From positions 1 through 10,561 of the forward strand of contig JALFIK010000221.1 of the NCBI GenBank assembly GCA_022776205.1: 10,561 nucleotides of DNA, read 5' to 3'. The notes beneath the pieces were generated by a model, which saw only the letters and a program-made list of their open reading frames with translations, made no database searches and was not told the DNA's origin. The position numbers were made by a program, and so were the translations under genes. This stretch comes from Eubacterium sp. (lineage in GTDB: Bacteria; Bacillota; Clostridia; Lachnospirales; Lachnospiraceae). This document shows positions 6,437 through 10,561 of this stretch, one piece after another (the stretch's first letter is position 1; each line of letters starts with the position of its first letter).

Positions 6437-6508
6437 CTATTATAATAGCATTTCCTTCCGATTAAGTGTGCATAAATATTTTGCAATTTCACATTTATTT
6501 TTATGCAT
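6437..6508 (-). promoter_or_regulatory. Promoter-like block of small RNA copy A
   Basis: Three boxes match copy B with identical spacing on the minus strand. They are ATGCATAAAAATAA (6495-6508), 18 variable bases, TTTATGCACACTTA (6463-6476), 11 variable bases, and ATGCTATTATAATAG (6437-6451). The last holds a TATAAT -10 box (6439-6444) inside a perfect 12-bp palindrome. The CACTTA end of the middle box sits 18 bases before the -10, so it occupies the -35 position without resembling TTGACA; an activator or unusual -35 recognition may be needed. ATGCA and TGCAT parts of the outer boxes form an inverted repeat. Confidence 0.55.
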
Positions 6509-6557
6509 TTTTCGCTAAAATTTTTCTTTTCCTGTCAAATTTACAATTAAAATACAT

Positions 6558-6573
6558 AGTAGCATAGGCTACT
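6558..6573. promoter_or_regulatory. Short inverted repeat upstream of the molybdenum cofactor promoter
   Basis: AGTAGC, a 4-base gap, then GCTACT: a 6-bp perfect dyad 14 bases before the likely -35 box. It could be an operator for a regulator of the molybdenum cofactor genes. No known motif is recognised and it could be chance. Confidence 0.25.
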
Positions 6574-6586
6574 TGTCAGTTACGAT

Positions 6587-6616
6587 TTGTTTTCAAAAAA
6601 TAAAACTGTCTATAAA
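6587..6616 (+). promoter_or_regulatory. Likely promoter of the molybdenum cofactor operon
   Basis: TTGTTT (6587-6592), an 18-base spacer and TATAAA (6611-6616), with a start expected near 6623, just ahead of the structured leader. The match is moderate. It leaves a 5' untranslated region of about 250 bases before the first gene at 6875. Confidence 0.45.
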
Positions 6617-6622
6617 CATATA

Positions 6623-6735
6623 TCGCAACATTTCCGGTGCAACACCAAGAGGTGCCGGTGCAAGGATGCTTGTTACCAAAGAAGAATGTAGCTGGAGTGA
6701 TCCACCTGAAGGCCGTCGAAACCTTTACATATGAA
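6623..6735 (+). promoter_or_regulatory. Structured 5' leader of the molybdenum cofactor operon, possible riboswitch
   Basis: About 110 bases fold into several hairpins. The first is CACC-AAGA-GGTG (6643-6654), flanked by CCGG blocks. Next is GGTGCAAG with CTTGTTACC (6658-6678, a 4-base loop and one bulge). An ATGTA/TACAT stem (6697-6701 with 6726-6730) then encloses a TGGA-GTGA-TCCA hairpin with a GNRA tetraloop and an AAGG/CCTT hairpin. A 9-base direct repeat CCGGTGCAA (6634-6642, 6655-6663) allows alternative pairings. The position before molybdenum cofactor genes makes a Moco-sensing riboswitch the obvious candidate, but I cannot match it confidently to the known Moco motif. The 135 bases between this fold and the start codon show no clear terminator. 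Confidence 0.45.
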
Positions 6736-6874
6736 AAAAAAAACGGTATGATTAATACTGTAATATTTTTAGCATTCGTTTCTATATTACTTTCACTACT
6801 TTGCACCCGCTATTTCCCATGCTATACTCAGTTATAAGAATTTAAAACTACAATGGAAAAGAAGGTATATCAAA

Positions 6875-7894
6875 ATGAAATTAATGAAAACAGAAGAAGC
6901 TGTAGGGCAGATTTTATGCCATGATATTACTCAAATTATTAAGGGAGTTACTAAAGATGCCGTATTTCGGAAAGGACATATAATAAAAGAAGAAGATATT
7001 TCGGTCCTGCTCAGTGTAGGAAAGGATCATATTTATATCTGGGAAAATGATGAAAATATGCTTCATGAAAATGATGCTGCTCAAATTCTTTATGAACTCT
7101 GTAAAAATGAGCATATGCATCCTTCAGAAGTAAAAGAAGGAAAAATTGAAATTATTTCAGATTGTGACGGCGTGCTTAAAATTAACCGCGAACTTTTAAA
7201 TACAGTAAATTCCCTCGGCGAAATGATGATTGCCAGCAGGCATGGAGATTTTCCTGTAAAAAAGGGAGATAAGATCGCAGGAACGAGAATTATTCCATTG
7301 GTAATTGAAAAGGAAAAAATGGAACGGGCAAAGAATCTTTGTGCCGGCAGTCCGATTTTTGAAATCCGCCCGTATCTGAAAAAGAAGATAGGTATCGTCA
7401 CAACCGGAAACGAAGTATTTTACAAGAGAATACAGGACACTTTTACCCCGGTTATCCTGGACAAACTTTCACAATTCGACACAGAAATTATCGGCCATGA
7501 AATATCGGATGACAATCCTGAACACATCGAAGGGGGTATCAGAAAGTTACTCGACAAAGGAGCCGACATGATTATCTGCACCGGCGGAATGAGTGTGGAT
7601 CCTGATGACAAAACTCCTGCTGCCATCCGGGATGTTGCTTCTTCCGTAGTCACCTACGGTGCCCCTGTGCTTCCGGGTGCCATGTTCCTACTCGCATATT
7701 ACAACGAAAACATTCCGATCATGGGACTTCCCGGCTGTGTAATGTATGCAAAACGGACTATATTTGATCTGGTTTTGCCTAGAATTATGACAGGAGAAAT
7801 ATTAAAAGCAGAAGATTTCCATGTACTGGGAGAAGGAGGACTTTGTTTATCCTGCCCGGTCTGTACATTTCCTAATTGTGGATTTGGAAAATAA
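6875..7894 (+). CDS. Molybdopterin-binding protein (MoCF domain, MoeA/MogA-like)
   Basis: 339 residues. Residues 171 to about 307 form a MoCF_biosynth domain: KKIGIVTTGNEVF (170-182), GADMIICTGGMSVDPDDKTP (229-248) and PIMGLPGCVMYAKR (281-294). This is the molybdopterin-binding fold of MogA and MoeA, which adenylate molybdopterin and insert molybdate. The first 165 residues resemble the leading part of MoeA-like proteins but are poorly conserved. The C-terminus is a compact cysteine motif, C-L-S-C-P-V-C-x4-C (Cys324, 327, 330, 335), suited to binding metal or sulfur. A full MoeA is usually about 400 residues and lacks this tail, so this is probably the stand-alone clostridial molybdopterin-binding type rather than true MoeA. 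The start follows AAAGAAGG (6858-6865). moaA begins 17 bases after the stop. The exact role is inferred. Confidence 0.85.
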   Translation: MKLMKTEEAVGQILCHDITQIIKGVTKDAVFRKGHIIKEEDISVLLSVGKDHIYIWENDENMLHENDAAQILYELCKNEHMHPSEVKEGKIEIISDCDGVLKINRELLNTVNSLGEMMIASRHGDFPVKKGDKIAGTRIIPLVIEKEKMERAKNLCAGSPIFEIRPYLKKKIGIVTTGNEVFYKRIQDTFTPVILDKLSQFDTEIIGHEISDDNPEHIEGGIRKLLDKGADMIICTGGMSVDPDDKTPAAIRDVASSVVTYGAPVLPGAMFLLAYYNENIPIMGLPGCVMYAKRTIFDLVLPRIMTGEILKAEDFHVLGEGGLCLSCPVCTFPNCGFGK

Positions 7895-7911
7895 TAAAAG
7901 AGGATTTCAAT

Positions 7912-8865
7912 ATGATAGATAAATTTGGGCGAGATATTACATATTTAAGACTGTCTGTAACAGAACGCTGTAATCTCCGCTGCCGTTACTGTATGCCTGA
8001 GGATGGCATTTGTAAAAAGAAACCGGAAGAAATGCTGACCGAAAAGGAAATGATACAGGCTGTTTGGGCTGCGTCCTCTCTGGGCATCACCAAAGTCCGC
8101 ATTACCGGAGGAGAACCACTTATCAAAAGTAATATTATATCTATCTGCAAAAAAACCATGGCGGTGCCCGACATTCAGGAAGTCTGTATTACAACAAACG
8201 GAATATTACTTCCCAAACTGGCCAAACCACTCAAAGAAGCCGGGGTCACACGAATCAATATCAGTCTGGATACGCTGGATGAAGAAAAATATGCTTTTCT
8301 CACAAGAACAGGGCATCTTGACAAGGCAATTGATGGCCTGAAAGCAGCTCTGGAAGCCGGCTTTGAAAAAATTAAAATAAATACCGTTCTTCTGGGAGGA
8401 TTTAACGATGATGAAATTCCGACTCTTGCCGGTCTTACAAAAAAATATCCTGTAGATGTCCGGTTTATCGAACTGATGCCAATGTACGACGGTGGTGATT
8501 TCGGACCGGAAGCATACATTCCTCATTCCATCGTAACAGAAAAACTTCCCGATCTTGAACCAATAAAAAGTGACGGAGGGGTAGCGAAATTATTTAAATT
8601 CCCTGATGGAAAGGGAAATATCGGATTGATCAGCCCGGTGAATGCACATTTTTGTAAGAGCTGTAATCGACTGCGCCTGACAGCAGATGGAAAATTAAAG
8701 CCATGTCTCCATTCCGGCGATGAATTTTCTATAAAAGGGATGAATTTCCTCCAAATGAAGGAACAGATGGAAAAAGCCATACTGGAAAAGCCCGCTTATC
8801 ATGGAGAATTATCCTATTATCAGCGTAGCAATGCAAATCGTAATATGAATCAGATTGGAGGATGA
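7912..8865 (+). CDS. moaA: GTP 3',8-cyclase MoaA (radical SAM)
   Basis: Catalyses the first step of molybdenum cofactor synthesis, radical rearrangement of GTP to 3',8-cyclo-dihydro-GTP, which MoaC converts to cyclic pyranopterin monophosphate. The product is 317 residues. The N-terminal radical SAM cluster motif is CNLRCRYC (Cys20, 24, 27), and GGEP (66-69) binds SAM. The C-terminal cluster motif is C-K-S-C plus Cys265 (Cys248, 251, 265), with NRLRLTADGKLKPCL around it. It ends in the conserved GG tail (NMNQIGG) needed for activity. I chose the ATG at 7912 because AAAGAGG (7897-7903) lies 8 bases upstream. An upstream in-frame start at 7876 would overlap the previous gene and lacks a ribosome binding site. 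Both iron-sulfur clusters suit an anaerobe. Confidence 0.95.
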   Translation: MIDKFGRDITYLRLSVTERCNLRCRYCMPEDGICKKKPEEMLTEKEMIQAVWAASSLGITKVRITGGEPLIKSNIISICKKTMAVPDIQEVCITTNGILLPKLAKPLKEAGVTRINISLDTLDEEKYAFLTRTGHLDKAIDGLKAALEAGFEKIKINTVLLGGFNDDEIPTLAGLTKKYPVDVRFIELMPMYDGGDFGPEAYIPHSIVTEKLPDLEPIKSDGGVAKLFKFPDGKGNIGLISPVNAHFCKSCNRLRLTADGKLKPCLHSGDEFSIKGMNFLQMKEQMEKAILEKPAYHGELSYYQRSNANRNMNQIGG

Positions 8866-8867
8866 TT

Positions 8868-9362
8868 ATGGAGTATCAGGAAGATTTTACTCATTTTAAT
8901 GAACAGGGCCGGGCAAAAATGGTGGATGTGGGTAATAAGGGAATTAGTTGCAGAACTGCTGTAGCTGCCGCCAGAGTTCTGGTGAACCGGGAGACTTTTT
9001 CCCTCATAAAAAGTGGGGGTATGAAAAAAGGGGACGTGCTGACCGTTGCACAAATTGCAGGAATACTGGGTGCGAAACATACGCCTGATATTATTCCGAT
9101 GTGTCATCCAATTATATTAGACGGAATCGATCTCGATCTTTCCATGGATGAGAACCGTTATTCCATCGAAATACAGGCAACGGTTTCCTGTTCCGGACGG
9201 ACGGGGGTAGAAATGGAAGCTTTGACCGCTGTATCTGCCGCAGCACTCACAGTATATGATATGTGCAAAGCAGTACAAAAGGACATGACGATTACTGATA
9301 TCCGCCTGATTGAAAAAACAGGCGGGGTGCACGGAGATTATCAGAGAACTGTTTTACTGTAA
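8868..9362 (+). CDS. moaC: Cyclic pyranopterin monophosphate synthase MoaC
   Basis: Converts the MoaA product to cyclic pyranopterin monophosphate, the first stable precursor of molybdenum cofactor. The 164 residues are the usual size. Family signatures are MVDVGNK (18-24), AGILGAKHTPDIIPMCHP (64-81), the TGVEMEALTAVSAAALTVYDMCKAV segment (112-136) with Asp131 and Lys134 as active-site residues, and IRLIEKTGGVHGD (145-157). I chose ATG 8868: GGAGG (8857-8861) lies 6 bases upstream, whereas the earlier ATG at 8862 abuts that site. The gene starts two bases after the moaA stop, so translation is almost certainly coupled. MoaD, MoaE and MogA/MoeA proper are not in the window and must lie elsewhere if cofactor is made. 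Confidence 0.95.
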   Translation: MEYQEDFTHFNEQGRAKMVDVGNKGISCRTAVAAARVLVNRETFSLIKSGGMKKGDVLTVAQIAGILGAKHTPDIIPMCHPIILDGIDLDLSMDENRYSIEIQATVSCSGRTGVEMEALTAVSAAALTVYDMCKAVQKDMTITDIRLIEKTGGVHGDYQRTVLL

Positions 9363-9365
9363 TAT

Positions 9366-9558
9366 CCTGACCAATTACAGTATTCATTACAAATTTGATG
9401 CCGATTCCTTCGAGTGCTATTATAAAAGCACGAACGATATCTTTTGGAAGACAATATACCGCAATACCAAACAAAAGGACACCAACATAGCATGGGAATA
9501 AGGCGACTTTAATATGGAAATCCAAAGTAATTTCCTGGCAAATAAAAAAGATGGCCAA
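9366..9558 (-). other. Hydrophobic open frame of unclear status between moaC and copy B
   Basis: The 180 bases between moaC and the terminator hold no plus-strand gene I can support. On the minus strand a frame stays open from 9558 into the moaC 3' end, with membrane-like sequence (KVALFPCYVGVLLFGIAVYC, then PKDIVRAFIIALEGIGIKF). It looks more protein-like than a random frame but has no ribosome binding site and begins inside the terminator stem. It could be a decayed piece of a membrane protein gene. A 5-bp hairpin GTGCT/AGCAC (about 9414-9431) also lies here. I recognise no family. Confidence 0.18.
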
Positions 9559-9638
9559 CGATCGGCCATCTTTTCGGAGAAGGTATTTTGTTACTTATTG
9601 GGTGTAGCAAAACTATAAAATGTATTGGGGGGGGTTAC
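9543..9638 (-). ncRNA. Candidate small RNA, copy B (C8 / anti-SD family)
   Basis: Second member of the pair described at 6334-6434, about 95 nt on the minus strand. It starts GUAAC with a C8 tract (9627-9634), then AAUACAUU. A hairpin follows with arms UUGCUAC (9604-9610) and GUAACAA (9588-9594) around a 9-base loop; one arm position is a C/A mismatch where copy A has a U-G wobble. Then come AAUACCUUCUCC (9576-9587), identical to copy A, and a strong terminator. It lies immediately downstream of ftsH in the same orientation, so it could come from its own promoter or from processing of the ftsH 3' untranslated region. Confidence 0.62.
9546..9574. terminator. Bidirectional terminator between the moa operon and small RNA copy B
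   Basis: An 11-bp perfect stem AAAAGATGGCC (9546-9556) with GGCCATCTTTT (9564-9574) has a 7-base loop. On the minus strand the stem is followed by TTATT, giving a U-rich end (TTTTTTATT) for the small RNA and possibly ftsH. On the plus strand the stem ends in TTTT and can stop transcription arriving from moaC. Confidence 0.8.
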
Positions 9639-9640
9639 GC

Positions 9641-9712
9641 CTATTATAATAGCATTGGATTACCCATAAGTGTGCATAAACTTTAATGGATATCAAAGTT
9701 ATTTTTGTGCAT
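9641..9712 (-). promoter_or_regulatory. Promoter-like block of small RNA copy B
   Basis: The boxes are ATGCACAAAAATAA (9699-9712), 18 bases, TTTATGCACACTTA (9667-9680), 11 bases, and ATGCTATTATAATAG (9641-9655), with the -10 TATAAT at 9643-9648. Box sequences and both spacings equal those of copy A while the spacers are unrelated. In this copy the 18-base spacer contains CTTT/AAAG, which extends the dyad between the outer boxes. The distal box ends 20 bases after the ftsH stop codon, and no separate ftsH terminator is visible before it. Confidence 0.58.
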
Positions 9713-9731
9713 GATACATCGAACTATATAA

Positions 9732-10561
9732 TTATTTGTCATTTTGTCCGACATTTTCTTTCTGGATTTCTTCTGTTTTGTCATTTTTAAACAACGCTTC
9801 GAATTCTTCCCGATTAATTCGTTCTTTTTCAATCAGAAGGTTCGCGCAGGCATGGAGAACATCCATATTTTCTACAAGAATTCTTTTCGCATCAATATAA
9901 CAGTCATCCACCAGTTTCTTGACTTCTTTGTCAATCACACTGGCCACTTCCTCGCTGAAGCTTCTGGAATGACCAAGATCACGGCCCAGGAATACTTCAT
10001 CCGTATTTTCCTCATAATTGATAAAACCAAGGCGTTCGGACATTCCGTATTTTGTCACCATACTCCGGGCTGTCTCTGTCACCTGTTTGATGTCCTGAGA
10101 TGCACCGGTGGTTACATCATCAAAAATCAGTTCCTCAGCAATCCGGCCTCCCATACCGACTTTCATCTCCTGGATCATCCGTCCTTTTGTTTCAAAAACG
10201 TTATCATTTTCCGGAACGGGCATGGTATAACCTGCTGCCCCCATTCCCGTTGGGATGATGGATACCGTATAAACCGGGCCCACATCAGGAAGCAGATGGA
10301 AAAGAATTGCATGACCTGCCTCATGATATGCCGTGATTTTCTTTTCTAATTCCGGCACAAGACGACTTTTCTTTTCCGTGCCGATTCCGACTTTAATAAA
10401 AGACTTCTGAATGTCTTCCATACGAATAAAACGAGCATCATTCTTCGCTGCCCGGATTGCCGCCTCGTTCATAAGGTTTTCCAGATCTGCTCCGGAAAAT
10501 CCGGGTGTGGTACGGGCAACCTGATGAAGGTCCACATCCTCAGAAAGAGGTTTCCCTTTGG
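9732..10561 (-). CDS. ftsH: ATP-dependent zinc metalloprotease FtsH, C-terminal part
   Basis: Membrane AAA+ protease that degrades misfolded membrane proteins and short-lived regulators. Only about 275 C-terminal residues are in the window; the gene continues past the right edge, and the frame reads in open through KGKPLSEDVDLHQVARTTPG. Visible parts are the end of the AAA+ lid (TTPGFSGADLENLMNEAA), then the M41 peptidase domain with the zinc motif HEAGH (10311-10325). The GGRIAEELIFDDVTTGASQDI segment supplies the third, acidic zinc ligand. ARSMVTKYGMSERLG and a helical C-terminus ending in a charged tail follow. The protein normally has about 600-650 residues with two N-terminal membrane helices, which lie outside. 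It converges on the moa operon. No truncation is evident in what is visible. Confidence 0.95.
   Translation of the reverse strand, partial: KGKPLSEDVDLHQVARTTPGFSGADLENLMNEAAIRAAKNDARFIRMEDIQKSFIKVGIGTEKKSRLVPELEKKITAYHEAGHAILFHLLPDVGPVYTVSIIPTGMGAAGYTMPVPENDNVFETKGRMIQEMKVGMGGRIAEELIFDDVTTGASQDIKQVTETARSMVTKYGMSERLGFINYEENTDEVFLGRDLGHSRSFSEEVASVIDKEVKKLVDDCYIDAKRILVENMDVLHACANLLIEKERINREEFEALFKNDKTEEIQKENVGQNDK

Noticed and set aside
6423..6508. The repeat element read on the plus strand as the moa promoter (TTGGGG with TATAAT)
   Set aside because: The spacing is 14 bases, copy B would then fire antisense into ftsH, and the terminator hairpins lie on the upstream side. The minus-strand reading explains all parts.
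6748..6837. A 29-codon hydrophobic peptide frame (MINTVIFLAF...) in the moa leader
   Set aside because: No ribosome binding site precedes it, it starts after an A-rich run, and AT-rich untranslated DNA readily gives hydrophobic frames. A membrane micropeptide cannot be excluded.
6334..9712. The two repeats as ends of an insertion sequence or transposon
   Set aside because: They are direct, not inverted, no transposase or integrase gene lies between them, and the internal genes are an ordinary metabolic operon.
1..10561. CRISPR arrays, tRNA or rRNA genes
   Set aside because: No regularly spaced repeats and no tRNA T-loop/anticodon pattern or rRNA-like segment were seen on either strand.

Overview
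The window looks like chromosome from a low-to-moderate GC anaerobic Firmicute, most likely a Clostridia/Lachnospiraceae-type organism. This rests on strong AGGAGG-type ribosome binding sites, TTGACA/TATAAT promoters, a T-box leader, a NiaR-type NAD repressor and a short L-aspartate oxidase. The genus cannot be named from the sequence alone.

Layout. Bases 1-430 hold a minus-strand T-box leader with its own promoter; it controls a gene off the left edge. Between the T-box terminator and the edge lies a second, switch-like set of alternative hairpins. Bases 519-2411 encode a small membrane-anchored SH3-domain protein coupled to nicotinate phosphoribosyltransferase (pncB), followed by a strong terminator. 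Bases 2528-6292 form the NAD de novo operon nadA-nadB-nadC plus its repressor gene niaR. A likely operator lies over the -35 box of its promoter, and a very strong terminator closes the operon. Together these genes provide aspartate-to-NAD synthesis, nicotinate salvage and niacin-responsive control. Bases 6550-9362 form a molybdenum cofactor module: a structured leader, a MoeA/MogA-like molybdopterin-binding protein, moaA and moaC. The window ends in the C-terminal part of ftsH on the minus strand.

The most unusual content is noncoding. Two diverged copies of one element, about 6334-6508 and 9543-9712, lie in the same orientation on either side of the molybdenum cofactor module. Read on the minus strand, each has fixed promoter-like boxes with variable spacers, then a transcript of about 95-100 nt. 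That transcript begins with a C8 tract, carries a small hairpin and an AAUACCUUCUCC anti-Shine-Dalgarno-like segment, and ends in an intrinsic terminator whose stem sequence differs completely between copies. I read these as two paralogous small RNAs of a family I do not recognise. The anti-SD segment can pair over nine bases with the ribosome binding site of the adjacent molybdopterin-binding gene.
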